From Pseudomonas aylmerensis (lineage in GTDB: Bacteria > Pseudomonadota > Gammaproteobacteria > Pseudomonadales > Pseudomonadaceae): a stretch of DNA of 64,000 nt. Under the pieces are notes generated by a model that had not been told where the DNA came from, searched no databases, and was given only the letters and a program-made list of their open reading frames with translations. The position numbers and the translations under genes were made by a program. This document shows positions 8,982-17,750 of the stretch, in pieces (the stretch's first letter is position 1; the number at the start of each line of letters is the position of its first letter). The stretch lies in contig NZ_MAUE01000001.1 in NCBI RefSeq assembly GCF_001702265.1, positions 1 through 64,000 on the forward strand, read 5' to 3'.

Positions 8982-10286
8982 ATGACTAGCCCTACCCGGC
9001 CCGACTCTGCCCGTTCGAAAGTTGGTGCGGTATTCCGCGTTACTTCGGGCAACTTCCTCGAACAGTTCGACTTCTTTCTGTTCGGTTTCTACGCCACCTA
9101 TATCGCTGCCGCGTTCTTCCCCGCCGCTAATGAGTTTGCGTCATTAATGATGACCTTCGCCGTATTCGGCGCAGGCTTCCTGATGCGTCCGTTGGGCGCG
9201 ATCATCCTGGGTGCCTACATCGATGACGTCGGTCGCCGCAAAGGGCTGATCGTCACCCTGTCGATCATGGCCAGCGGCACGTTGCTGATCGTGCTGGTAC
9301 CGGGTTACCACACCATTGGCCTGTGGGCGCCGTTGCTGGTGCTGCTCGGCCGTCTGCTGCAAGGCTTCTCGGCAGGCGCGGAACTGGGCGGCGTGTCCGT
9401 CTACCTGTCCGAAATGGCCACCCCGGGCCGCAAAGGCTTCTACACCAGCTGGCAGTCGGGCAGCCAACAGATCTCCATCGTGGTCGCCGCCGCGCTCGGC
9501 TATGGCCTGAACGTGTGGATGGAGCCTTCGGTGGTAGCCGATTGGGGCTGGCGCATTCCGTTTGCCATCGGTTGCGTGATCATTCCGTTCATCTTCCTGC
9601 TGCGTCGCAACCTGCAAGAGACCGAAGAGTTCGCCAACCGCAAACATCGCCCGAGCATGCGTGAAGTGCTGGCGACCCTGGTGAAGAACTGGACCGTGGT
9701 CATCGGCGGCATGCTGATGGTCGCCATGACTACCACCGCGTTCTACCTGATCACCGTGTACGCGCCGACCTTCGGCAAGACCGTGCTGCAACTGAGCACC
9801 TCGGATGCGCTGCTGGTGACCCTGCTGGTGGCGGTGTCGAACTTTGTCTGGCTGCCGATCGGTGGCACCTTGAGTGACCGCTTCGGCCGCAAACCGGTGC
9901 TGATCGCCATGACGGTACTGACCGTTCTCACGGCTTATCCGGCGCTGTCCTACGTGGTGAATGCACCGAGCTTCGCCCACATGCTCGAAACCCTGCTGTG
10001 GTTCTCGTTCCTCTATGGCATGTACAACGGCGCGATGATCCCGGCGCTCACCGAAATCATGCCGGTGGAAGTGCGCGTGGCAGGCTTCTCGCTGGCCTAC
10101 AGCCTGGCGACTGCGATCTTCGGTGGTTTCACCCCGGCGATCTCCACCTGGTTCATCCACATCACCGAAGACAAGGCCTCGCCGGCCTACTGGATGATGT
10201 TTGCCGCCCTGTGCGCCCTGTGCTCGACGCTGGCGCTGTACCGTCGCGCCAACACTCGCGGGCAGGTGATGCAGGGGGCGGCATGA
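8982..10286 (+). CDS. MFS tricarboxylate/citrate:proton symporter-type carrier
   Basis: A 434-residue, 12-helix transporter of the metabolite:H+ symporter branch. It begins with the [20 protein letters not shown] first helix, has the loop signature [13 protein letters not shown] between helices 2 and 3 and a matching [10 protein letters not shown] in the second half. This arrangement is that of citrate and tricarballylate carriers (CitA, TcuC). The following gene overlaps its stop codon by ATGA and encodes a periplasmic protein that may be aconitate isomerase, which fits uptake of citrate, aconitate or tricarballylate. A LysR-type dyad lies at 8859-8881. Exact substrate is inference. Confidence 0.8.
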   Translation: MTSPTRPDSARSKVGAVFRVTSGNFLEQFDFFLFGFYATYIAAAFFPAANEFASLMMTFAVFGAGFLMRPLGAIILGAYIDDVGRRKGLIVTLSIMASGTLLIVLVPGYHTIGLWAPLLVLLGRLLQGFSAGAELGGVSVYLSEMATPGRKGFYTSWQSGSQQISIVVAAALGYGLNVWMEPSVVADWGWRIPFAIGCVIIPFIFLLRRNLQETEEFANRKHRPSMREVLATLVKNWTVVIGGMLMVAMTTTAFYLITVYAPTFGKTVLQLSTSDALLVTLLVAVSNFVWLPIGGTLSDRFGRKPVLIAMTVLTVLTAYPALSYVVNAPSFAHMLETLLWFSFLYGMYNGAMIPALTEIMPVEVRVAGFSLAYSLATAIFGGFTPAISTWFIHITEDKASPAYWMMFAALCALCSTLALYRRANTRGQVMQGAA

Positions 10287-11044
10287 TGAAGCCGCTGCTC
10301 ACGACCCTGACGGCCCTGGCCCTCAGCGCGGTGGCGCTGACGGCACAGGCCGAGGAACTCAAGGTGATGACCTCCGGCGGTTTTACCGCCGCCTACAAAT
10401 TGCTCGGCCCGCAGTACGCCAAGCAAAGCGGTGACAGCCTGGATACCATCCTCGGCCCGTCGATGGGCAAGGCGCCGGAAGCGATTCCCAACCGCCTGGC
10501 CCGTGGCGAACACGCCGACGTGGTGATCATGGTCGGCTACGCCCTCGACGACCTGATCAAGCAGGGCAAGGTCGATCCGGCCTCCCGTGTCGAATTGGCT
10601 GACTCGCGCATCGGCCTGGTGGTCAAGGACGGCGCGCCCAAGCCTGCGATCGGCACCGACGCCGAACTCAAGGCGGTGCTGCTCAAGGCCAAGTCCGTGG
10701 CGTATTCGGACAGCGCCAGCGGTGTGTATGTCGAGAAGGAGTTGTTCAAGAAACTCGGCATGCCGGCCAAAGGCACGATGGTCGAACGCATTCCGGTGGC
10801 CGAGAAGGTCGCCCAGGGTGACTACGAGGTGGGCTTGCAACAGGTCGCGGAATTGTTGCCGGTACCGGGTGTGACCTACGTCGGCAAGATCCCGGAAGAC
10901 GTGCAATCGGTGACGCGTTTTGCCGCGGGCATTCCGGTCAACGCCGAACACCCGACGCAGGCCAAGGCGCTGCTGCGCTACCTGGCGTCGCCCGAAGCCC
11001 AACCGGTGGTGCAATCGACCGGGCTGGACTCGGTATCACACTGA
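10283..11044 (+). CDS. Periplasmic ModA-like protein, candidate aconitate isomerase
   Basis: A 253-residue protein with a cleavable signal peptide ([20 protein letters not shown], cleavage predicted after AQA before EELKV) and a type II periplasmic-binding fold resembling the molybdate-binding ModA group. No ABC permease or ATPase gene is adjacent; instead it is translationally coupled to a citrate-type MFS carrier. The aconitate isomerase described from Pseudomonas sp. WU-0701 is, as I recall, a periplasmic protein of about this size and fold, so trans- to cis-aconitate conversion before uptake is a plausible role. The alternative is a plain solute-binding protein. Start at 10283, or the adjacent ATG at 10286. 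Confidence 0.6.
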   Translation: MMKPLLTTLTALALSAVALTAQAEELKVMTSGGFTAAYKLLGPQYAKQSGDSLDTILGPSMGKAPEAIPNRLARGEHADVVIMVGYALDDLIKQGKVDPASRVELADSRIGLVVKDGAPKPAIGTDAELKAVLLKAKSVAYSDSASGVYVEKELFKKLGMPAKGTMVERIPVAEKVAQGDYEVGLQQVAELLPVPGVTYVGKIPEDVQSVTRFAAGIPVNAEHPTQAKALLRYLASPEAQPVVQSTGLDSVSH

Positions 11045-11938
11045 CCGAAACGGTGTCTCGCGCACCAACCGCTCCAACTCCAGCGCCGCCGGTGGCAATG
11101 TCCGCCCGCGGCGCTTGATCAAGCCCACATTGCGCATCACCTGCGGCTCCACCAACGGCACGCTCAGCAGGATCGGGTGATCGCTCGCCGGCATCGCAAT
11201 CGATGGCACCATCGCCACGCCCAGCCCCGCCTCCACCAGCCCGATCATCGTGGTCACGTGGTGCGTCTCGCAGATACTCGGTTTTTTCACCCGCACCCCG
11301 CGCAGGGCCTGGTCCAGCAGGAAGCGGTTGCCCGAGGTCTTGTCCACGGTGATGTAGTCGTGCTCGTAGGCTTCGGCCCAGGTCACGCTGTCGCGCCCGG
11401 CCAGCGGGTGGTCACGCCGACAGGCCAGCACATAGCGCTCCTGCAGCAACAACTCGAACTCCACCTCATCGGCCAGGCTGCCGCTGAAACTCACGCCGAA
11501 ATCCGCCTCGCCGCTTTCCACCGCGTTGCACACCTCGCCGGCGCTGGCGTCGAGCACCCGCAGGCGAATCTTCGGATAGAGCTTGTGGAATTCGGAGATC
11601 ACGTGGGGCATGAAGTAGTACGCGGTGGACGGCACGCAGGCGATGGTCACGTTGCCCATGCGCGTGGAGGCGACGTTGCTGATGCCCATCAGGGCGACGT
11701 CGAGGTCGTCGAGCATGCGTTCGACCTGCGGCAGGAACGCGCGGCCGACCATGGTCAGGCTGACCCGCCGCGTGGTGCGTTCGAACAGCTTCACATCCAG
11801 CGCGGACTCAAGCTTCTCGATACGGCGACTGAGCGCCGGCTGCGAGATACGGATAGCTTCGGCGGCGCCGCGAAAACTGCCCTTGTCTACCACGGCGCGG
11901 AAGGCTTGGAGGTCGTTGAGGTCGAAGTTGATGATCAC
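11036..11938 (-). CDS. LysR-family transcriptional regulator
   Basis: A 300-residue regulator with the helix-turn-helix SFRGAAEAIRISQPALSRRI near residues 21-40 and a full effector domain; the sequence resembles the CbbR/CysB-like group that controls uptake of small acids. It is convergent with the ModA-like gene and their ends overlap by 9 bp (11036-11044), so it is tightly linked to the carrier/isomerase locus and is its likely regulator, acting at the dyad at 8859-8881. The next gene to the right (12272) is divergent, 333 bp away. Confidence 0.88.
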   Translation of the reverse strand: MIINFDLNDLQAFRAVVDKGSFRGAAEAIRISQPALSRRIEKLESALDVKLFERTTRRVSLTMVGRAFLPQVERMLDDLDVALMGISNVASTRMGNVTIACVPSTAYYFMPHVISEFHKLYPKIRLRVLDASAGEVCNAVESGEADFGVSFSGSLADEVEFELLLQERYVLACRRDHPLAGRDSVTWAEAYEHDYITVDKTSGNRFLLDQALRGVRVKKPSICETHHVTTMIGLVEAGLGVAMVPSIAMPASDHPILLSVPLVEPQVMRNVGLIKRRGRTLPPAALELERLVRETPFRSV

Positions 11939-12271
11939 GGGAGGCGGCCAGTTGAGTCGGGGTGGGGGGCATTATCGTCCTAGAGACGATGGGGCGCCAT
12001 GATTGTGAAGAGCAAGCGTGTTGGGGTGAGCAGGCTTGCCACGATCAAAAAGTCCACTTGCCCCATTCGGTTGATTTGCCAGAGAAAGCCGCGTCACCGC
12101 ACAGAAATTTTCGAGCCTGCAGAGACCTTTCCCGTGTCAACCCCAAAACCCGCTGGAGCGCCCAATCCATAGGGCCTCTACGAATTGAACGAAAACACTC
12201 GAAACAATTCAAAACAGTCCGTTTTAGTATAAATTGCATGCCATTCACCCAGGCATTCAAGGAGATTCCCC
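11939..12271. promoter_or_regulatory. Intergenic region with the stressosome operon promoter
   Basis: 333 bp between the divergent LysR and rsbR-like genes. The last 90 bp before 12272 are clearly AT-richer than the flanks and contain a -10-like TATAAA at 12228-12233 with no good -35 match, which suggests an activator or alternative sigma factor. A GGAG ribosome site is at about 12261. No gene is seen here. Confidence 0.4.
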
Positions 12272-13123
12272 GTGGCAACTTTGCAAGCTCACACCATTCA
12301 GGCGCTCCACACCCATCGCCCTACCCTGCTGACCGAGTGGGTTGCCAGCCTTGAAGCTTCGGGGGCCACACGCAACGTCAAGGGTGAGGACGCCAAGCAA
12401 CAGGCCAGCGACTTCCTCAACCTGCTGATCGCGGCATTGCAGCAAGGCGGTTCCCAGCAGGTCGGCCAGGAAAACTGGGCCGAGACCCGCGTGTTCCTGG
12501 AAAAGCTCTCCCACAGCCGTGCCCTGGTCGGCCAGGACTCGCAGCAGACCGCCAGCTTTATCTTCGCCCTCAAGGGTCCGTTGTTCGCCTTGCTGCAGCG
12601 TGAATACGCCGAGCAACCGACGCAACTCGCCGAACAGTTGTGGGAAATCTCCGAGTTGCTCGACGCACTGGGCATGCACACCATCCGTACGTTCCAGAAA
12701 TCCCGTGAGTCGGTGATCAAGCGCCAGCAGGAAGAATTACTCGAACTCTCTACCCCGGTGGTCAAGCTGTGGGACGGCGTACTGGCCCTGCCGATGATCG
12801 GCACCCTGGATTCGCAACGCACCCAGGTGGTCATGGAGTCGCTGTTGCAGCGCATCGTCGACACCGGCTCGGAAATTGCCATTATCGACATCACCGGCGT
12901 GCCGACCGTGGACACCCTGGTGGCCCAGCACCTGCTCAAAACCGTGACCGCCATCCGCCTGATGGGTGCCGACTGCATCATCAGCGGCGTGCGTCCGCAA
13001 ATCGCCCAGACCATCGTGCACCTGGGCCTCGACCTGCAGGGCGTGGTCACCAAGGCCAACCTGGCCGATGCGCTGGCGCTGGCCCTGAAGCGCCTGGGCG
13101 TCACCATCAGCAAGGCTGTTTAA
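12272..13123 (+). CDS. rsbR: RsbR-type stressosome scaffold/sensor protein
   Basis: A 283-residue protein. The N-terminal 155 residues are a helical RsbRD-type sensor domain, and the C-terminal part (about 160-275) is a STAS domain. The STAS part keeps both regions that RsbT phosphorylates in Bacillus RsbRA: GTLDSQRT and DITGVPTVDT. RsbR and RsbS assemble the stressosome, which sequesters the kinase RsbT until stress. It is the first gene of a six-gene operon (12272-17667) with 2 bp to rsbS. No sigma-B gene is present, so output must pass through the downstream phosphatase and two-component proteins. Confidence 0.88.
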   Translation: MATLQAHTIQALHTHRPTLLTEWVASLEASGATRNVKGEDAKQQASDFLNLLIAALQQGGSQQVGQENWAETRVFLEKLSHSRALVGQDSQQTASFIFALKGPLFALLQREYAEQPTQLAEQLWEISELLDALGMHTIRTFQKSRESVIKRQQEELLELSTPVVKLWDGVLALPMIGTLDSQRTQVVMESLLQRIVDTGSEIAIIDITGVPTVDTLVAQHLLKTVTAIRLMGADCIISGVRPQIAQTIVHLGLDLQGVVTKANLADALALALKRLGVTISKAV

Positions 13124-13125
13124 GT

Positions 13126-13488
13126 ATGGAACGCATCCCTATTTTGCAGATGGGCGAATTCCTGCTGGTGACCATCCAGGTCGACATGCATGACCAACTC
13201 GCACTGACGTTGCAGGACGACCTGTCCGAACGCATCAACCGCACCTCGGCGCGTGGCGTGTTGATCGATATCTCGGCACTCGACATGGTCGACTCGTTCA
13301 TCGGTCGCATGATCGGCACCATTTCCGGCCTGTCGCGCATCATGGATGCCCAGACCGTATTGGTCGGCATGCAGCCGGCCGTGGCCATCACCCTGGTGGA
13401 ACTGGGCATGACCCTGCCGGGCGTGGCGACCGCGTTGAACGTCGAGCGCGGCATGAATCTGCTGCGTGACCGGGTAGACCACTCATGA
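13126..13488 (+). CDS. rsbS: RsbS-type STAS antagonist protein
   Basis: A 120-residue single STAS domain, the family length for RsbS. DISALDMVDSFIGRMIG contains the serine (VDS) that RsbT phosphorylates in the Bacillus protein. RsbS forms the stressosome core with RsbR and holds RsbT. The ATG at 13126 lies two bases after the rsbR stop, and the 3' end overlaps rsbT by 4 bp, so expression is coupled on both sides. Confidence 0.9.
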   Translation: MERIPILQMGEFLLVTIQVDMHDQLALTLQDDLSERINRTSARGVLIDISALDMVDSFIGRMIGTISGLSRIMDAQTVLVGMQPAVAITLVELGMTLPGVATALNVERGMNLLRDRVDHS

Positions 13489-13889
13489 CCCAGGCCAGCA
13501 GCGGCACCCACCCGGTGCTCATCGAACAGGACGTGGTGCTGGCCCGACAATTGGTGCGCAAGCTGGCCCAGGAATGCGGCATGCGCCTGATCGACCTGAC
13601 CAAACTGGTCACCGCCGTCAGCGAGTTGGCGCGCAACACCGTGGTCTACGGCGGCGGCGGTCATATGGATTGGGCCGTGGTCGAGAAAGACCACCGCCCC
13701 GGCCTGCGCCTGACCTTTCGTGATGAAGGCCCCGGCATCCCCGACCTCAAGCTGGCGATGACCGACGGCTGGACCTCCGGCAGCGGCCTGGGCCTGGGCT
13801 TGACCGGCGCCAAGCGCCTGGTCGACGAGTTCGAACTGGACACCGCACCCGGCAAGGGTACCCGCGTGACGATCACCCGATGGACGTGA
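13485..13889 (+). CDS. rsbT: RsbT-type serine/threonine switch kinase
   Basis: A 134-residue GHKL kinase. It shows the N-box (TKLVTAVSELARNTVVYG), the G1 box (FRDEGPGIPD) and the G2 lid (GSGLGLGLTGAKRLVDEF), in the order and spacing of RsbT and SpoIIAB-like kinases. In the stressosome it phosphorylates RsbS and RsbR, is released, and activates a partner phosphatase. Here that partner is most likely the product of the next gene, which overlaps by 10 bp. Confidence 0.92.
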   Translation: MTQASSGTHPVLIEQDVVLARQLVRKLAQECGMRLIDLTKLVTAVSELARNTVVYGGGGHMDWAVVEKDHRPGLRLTFRDEGPGIPDLKLAMTDGWTSGSGLGLGLTGAKRLVDEFELDTAPGKGTRVTITRWT

Positions 13890-14887
13890 ACATTCCCAGC
13901 GCCCTGACCCAGGTGCTGTTGATCGAAGACGTCAGCCAGGTCGGCCACGCACGGCGTACCGCGCAACAATTCGCCGAGCAGTTGGGCTTTGACGAAACCG
14001 ATGCCGGTCGCGTCGCGCTGGTGGCTACCGAGCTGGCCAGCAATATCCTCAAGCATGCCGCCCATGGCGAGTTGCATCTGCGCGCCACCGGCAACCAGGG
14101 CGTGGAGCTGATCGCCGTGGACCGCGGCCAGGGTTTCGACCTGGACAGCTGCCTGGTGGATGGGTTTTCCACCGGCGGCACCCAGGGCATCGGCATGGGC
14201 GCGATCTCCCGCGTGGCCCAGGTCTTCGATGTGTACGCCGACCAACGCGGTACGGCGATGCTGGCGCGGCTGTACCCACGGGCGGCCGGCGCGAAGGACA
14301 TTCGCTACGGCGTCAGCCAGCATTCCCTGCACCACGACCCGGCCTGCGGCGATGCCTGGCACCTGGCAATCCAACCGGGCCGCTTCAGCGTGATGGTGGC
14401 TGACGGCCTGGGTCATGGCAGCGAGGCCGAACGGGCCGCGCGCGCCGGTGAGGAAGTGTTTGCCCATGACGCGTTCCTCGACGCCAGCGTGTTGTTCAAC
14501 GACCTGCATATCGGCATGACCGGCACCCGCGGCGGCGCCGTGGCGGTCGCGCAATACGACGCCACGGCCGACAGCCTGCGCTTTACCGGAGTGGGCAATA
14601 TCGGCGCCAGCCTGATCGGTCCCGGCAAGTCGCGCGGGCTGGCGTCTCATCCGGGCATTGTCGGCGTGCAGTTTCGCAAGGCGCAGCCCTTCGACTACGC
14701 TGAGGTCAGCGGCCAGTTGCTGATTCTCTACAGCGACGGCCTGCAGTCACGCTGGAACCTTGCCGACTACCCTGGGCTTTCTCACCGCCACCCCGCCCTG
14801 ATTGCCGCCATTTTGCACCGTGATTTCTGTCGCGGACGGGATGACGTCACCGTCTTCGTGATTGCCCTGGAGGCCATCGATGGCTGA
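13880..14887 (+). CDS. Fused GHKL kinase-like domain and SpoIIE/RsbX-type phosphatase
   Basis: A 335-residue two-domain protein. Residues about 10-130 are a second RsbT/RsbW-like ATP-binding domain (N-box VALVATELASNILKHAAHG). Residues about 140-330 form a PP2C-type SpoIIE/RsbX phosphatase with metal-binding aspartates in MVADGLGHG and YSDGLQSRW. RsbX resets the stressosome by dephosphorylating RsbS and RsbR, so this protein probably does that, perhaps gated by its kinase-like half. Both domains look intact. It overlaps rsbT by 10 bp and the histidine kinase by 8 bp. Confidence 0.85.
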   Translation: MDVNIPSALTQVLLIEDVSQVGHARRTAQQFAEQLGFDETDAGRVALVATELASNILKHAAHGELHLRATGNQGVELIAVDRGQGFDLDSCLVDGFSTGGTQGIGMGAISRVAQVFDVYADQRGTAMLARLYPRAAGAKDIRYGVSQHSLHHDPACGDAWHLAIQPGRFSVMVADGLGHGSEAERAARAGEEVFAHDAFLDASVLFNDLHIGMTGTRGGAVAVAQYDATADSLRFTGVGNIGASLIGPGKSRGLASHPGIVGVQFRKAQPFDYAEVSGQLLILYSDGLQSRWNLADYPGLSHRHPALIAAILHRDFCRGRDDVTVFVIALEAIDG

Positions 14888-15743
14888 AGCCACTGTTTCC
14901 CTCGCCGATGAAGTGCTGCGCCTGCGCCAGGAAGCGGAGGCGTTGCGCGCGGAATTGGACGAGACCAACCAGGGTGTCCTGGCGCTGTATGCCGAGCTGG
15001 ACATGCAGGCTGATCAACTGCGCCAGGCCTCGGACCTGAAAAGCCGCTTCCTGTCGTACATGAGCCATGAATTCCGCACGCCGCTGGGCTCGATCCTGAG
15101 CATCACCAGCCTGCTGGCCGATGAACTCGATGGCCCGCTGAGCCCGGAGCAACACACCCAGGTGGGGTTTATCCGCAGTTCGGCGCGCGAACTGCGCGAA
15201 ATGGTCGACGATTTGCTCGACCTGGCCAAGATCGAGGCGGGCCGTATCACTATCTCGCCGGCCTGGTTCGATATGTTCGACCTGTTCTCGGCCTTGCGCG
15301 GCATGTTCCGGCCGATTGTCGACGCGTCATCGGTGGACCTGATCTTCGAAGAGCCCGTCGGCTTGCCCAAGCTCTACACCGATGACAAGAAGCTTGCGCA
15401 GATCCTGCGCAACTTCATTTCCAATGCCCTCAAGTTCACCGTGCAAGGCGAGGTCCGCGTGTCGGCGCAACGGGTCGGCGAGGCAGAAATCCGCTTTGCC
15501 GTACAGGACACCGGCCTGGGCATTCCCGCCCAACTGCACAGCAACCTGTTCGAAGATTTTTCGCAGATCGACTCGCCACTGCAAAAACGCCTGCGCGGCA
15601 CCGGGCTGGGCCTGTCGTTGTGCAAGCGTTTTGCCGAGCTGCTTGGCGGCCGGGTCGGCGTCGAAAGTACTCCCGGCGTGGGCTCGATGTTCTTTGTGAT
15701 CATTCCTCTCTCTATCGCTGGCGGACCCGTCGATGAATCGTGA
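14880..15743 (+). CDS. Cytoplasmic sensor histidine kinase
   Basis: A 287-residue kinase with no membrane segment or signal peptide. Residues 1-55 are a coiled coil rich in Glu/Leu/Arg, followed by a HisKA domain with the phospho-acceptor His63 in SYMSHEFRTPLGSI and a HATPase domain (QDTGLGIPAQL; RGTGLGLSLCKRF). Lack of its own sensor domain suggests that input comes from the stressosome proteins encoded upstream. The ATG at 14880 has GGAGG upstream and overlaps the phosphatase gene; the end overlaps the hybrid kinase by 11 bp. Confidence 0.9.
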   Translation: MAEATVSLADEVLRLRQEAEALRAELDETNQGVLALYAELDMQADQLRQASDLKSRFLSYMSHEFRTPLGSILSITSLLADELDGPLSPEQHTQVGFIRSSARELREMVDDLLDLAKIEAGRITISPAWFDMFDLFSALRGMFRPIVDASSVDLIFEEPVGLPKLYTDDKKLAQILRNFISNALKFTVQGEVRVSAQRVGEAEIRFAVQDTGLGIPAQLHSNLFEDFSQIDSPLQKRLRGTGLGLSLCKRFAELLGGRVGVESTPGVGSMFFVIIPLSIAGGPVDES

Positions 15744-17667
15744 CATTCAACTGCTGATCGTCGACGACAATGCCGCCACCCGCTACGCCCTGCGGCGGCG
15801 CCTGGAAAGCCACGACTATCACGTGCTCGAAGCCGGCACCGGCCAGGAGGGGCTGGACTTGATTGCCCGCGAAAAGATCGACGGGCTGATCCTCGACGTC
15901 AACCTGCCGGACATGAGCGGCTTCGACATCGTGCGGGTGTTGCGCGCCGACCCGGTCACCGCCTTGCTGCCCGTGGTGCATGTGTCGGCGGCTTCCATCG
16001 AGACCGGCGACATTATCACCGGCCTGGATGCCGGCGCCGATGCCTACCTGATCCATCCGGTCGACCCTGATGTGCTGCTCGCGACCCTGCGCACCCTGCT
16101 GCGCGTACGTGACACCGAATACGCGTTGCGCGAGAGCGAGGCGCGGTTTCGCGAGATCTTTTTCAATATCAGCGCGCCGATTGCGGTGATGGACGCACAG
16201 CTCAAGGTGCACGAATGCAACCACGCGTTCGCCCAATTGATTCACGACAACCTCAACCCGGACGCCCTGCTCGAGTGCTTCGCCGCCGACCAGCTCACGG
16301 TACTCCAGGAGCTGTGCCAGCGCCTGGCCGCCGGTGAGCGCTGGAAAGGCACGCTGCAGATGAAGGTCGACGGCCAGTTGCGCGAAACCGAGTGGCAGAT
16401 TTCACCTTATCGCCGCGCCGAATTGAGCCTGGTGTTTGTCGAGGACGTGACTGAGCACCGCCACCGTGAACGTCATCAGCAGGCCGAACTGGCCAACGCC
16501 ACCACCCAACTGGCGCGCACCGAGGCGCAGCTGTTGCAGGCGCAGAAAATGGATGCCCTGGGCAAGCTCACCGGTGGCATCGCGCATGACTTCAACAACC
16601 TGCTGACCGGGATCATCACCAGCCTGGAGTTGATCAAGAAACGCATCGACAGCCAGCGCACCGACAAGGTCATGGGTTACGCCGATGCGGCCTTGAGTTC
16701 GGCGCTGAGTGCCGCCGGCCTGACCAACCGCCTGCTCGCCTTCGCCCGCCAGCAGCCGCTGGACACGCGGCCGATCGACATCAATGCACATATCCGCTCA
16801 CTGGAAGAACTGCTGGTGCGCACCATCGGCGAACATATCGCGCTGAAGCTCGAACTGACCAACAACCCCGCCGTGGCAATGGTCGACCCGATCCAGCTGG
16901 AAAGCGCCGTGCTCAACCTGGTGATCAACGCCCGCGATGCGCTGCCCAAAGGCGGCAATATCTGGGTGACCACCTACCCGGCCTATTCCAACGGCAACCT
17001 GAAACTGGAAAACGGCCCCTATATCGCCCTGTCGGTACGCGACAACGGCGTGGGTATCGAGCACAGCGTCATCGACAAGGTCTTCGACCCGTTCTTCACC
17101 ACCAAGCCCCTGGGCCAGGGTACCGGGCTGGGCCTGTCGACCATTTATGGCTTCGCGCGCCAGTCCGGCGGCGACGCACTGATCCGCAGCGTGACCCGCC
17201 AGGGCACCGAAGTGACCATCATGCTGCCCGCCGCCAGCGGTCCCGCCAGCACGGCGACCAAACCGGTTGCAGCCCCCGGCCAGAGCAGCGGCGAACACGT
17301 ATTAATCGTCGAGGACATGCCCTCGGTGCGCAGCTTTGTCGCCGAGGTGCTGGTCGATGCCGGCTACCGCTGCAGCCTGGCCGCCGATGGCGACGAAGCC
17401 GTCACCAGCCTGCGCAACGACCCGAGCATCGACCTGCTGCTGACCGATGTCGGGCTGCCCTACATGAACGGGCGCGAGCTGGCCGACATCGCACGCGAAA
17501 TGCACCCTGCGCTGCCGATTCTGTTCATGACCGGCTACGCCGAGAACGCGGCAAATCGCCAGAGCTTCCTCGGTGAAGGCATGGACCTGATCTCCAAGCC
17601 GTTTCATATCGACGAGTTGCTGGAGAAGATCCGCCGTGGCCTGGATGGCGCGGCAGGCGCCGGATAA
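15733..17667 (+). CDS. Hybrid histidine kinase with receiver domains at both ends
   Basis: A 644-residue soluble protein. In order: receiver domain (phospho-Asp55 in LILDVNLPDMSGFD), a PAS-like segment (about 125-245), a coiled linker, HisKA with His285 in GGIAHDFNNLLTGI, HATPase (VRDNGVGIEH; GQGTGLGLSTIYG) and a C-terminal receiver (Asp572 in LLLTDVGLPYMNG). The first receiver is probably phosphorylated by the preceding kinase. No DNA-binding or diguanylate cyclase output is attached, so the final effector is encoded elsewhere or acts by protein contact. It is the last gene of the stressosome operon. Confidence 0.9.
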   Translation: MNRDIQLLIVDDNAATRYALRRRLESHDYHVLEAGTGQEGLDLIAREKIDGLILDVNLPDMSGFDIVRVLRADPVTALLPVVHVSAASIETGDIITGLDAGADAYLIHPVDPDVLLATLRTLLRVRDTEYALRESEARFREIFFNISAPIAVMDAQLKVHECNHAFAQLIHDNLNPDALLECFAADQLTVLQELCQRLAAGERWKGTLQMKVDGQLRETEWQISPYRRAELSLVFVEDVTEHRHRERHQQAELANATTQLARTEAQLLQAQKMDALGKLTGGIAHDFNNLLTGIITSLELIKKRIDSQRTDKVMGYADAALSSALSAAGLTNRLLAFARQQPLDTRPIDINAHIRSLEELLVRTIGEHIALKLELTNNPAVAMVDPIQLESAVLNLVINARDALPKGGNIWVTTYPAYSNGNLKLENGPYIALSVRDNGVGIEHSVIDKVFDPFFTTKPLGQGTGLGLSTIYGFARQSGGDALIRSVTRQGTEVTIMLPAASGPASTATKPVAAPGQSSGEHVLIVEDMPSVRSFVAEVLVDAGYRCSLAADGDEAVTSLRNDPSIDLLLTDVGLPYMNGRELADIAREMHPALPILFMTGYAENAANRQSFLGEGMDLISKPFHIDELLEKIRRGLDGAAGAG

Positions 17668-17750
17668 AGGGGACATCGCGCAATTGCCGGGTGATGTTCG
17701 GCGACATGCTTGATAACGTGGTCGACCTTTCGATCCGTCGGCGCCAAGCA

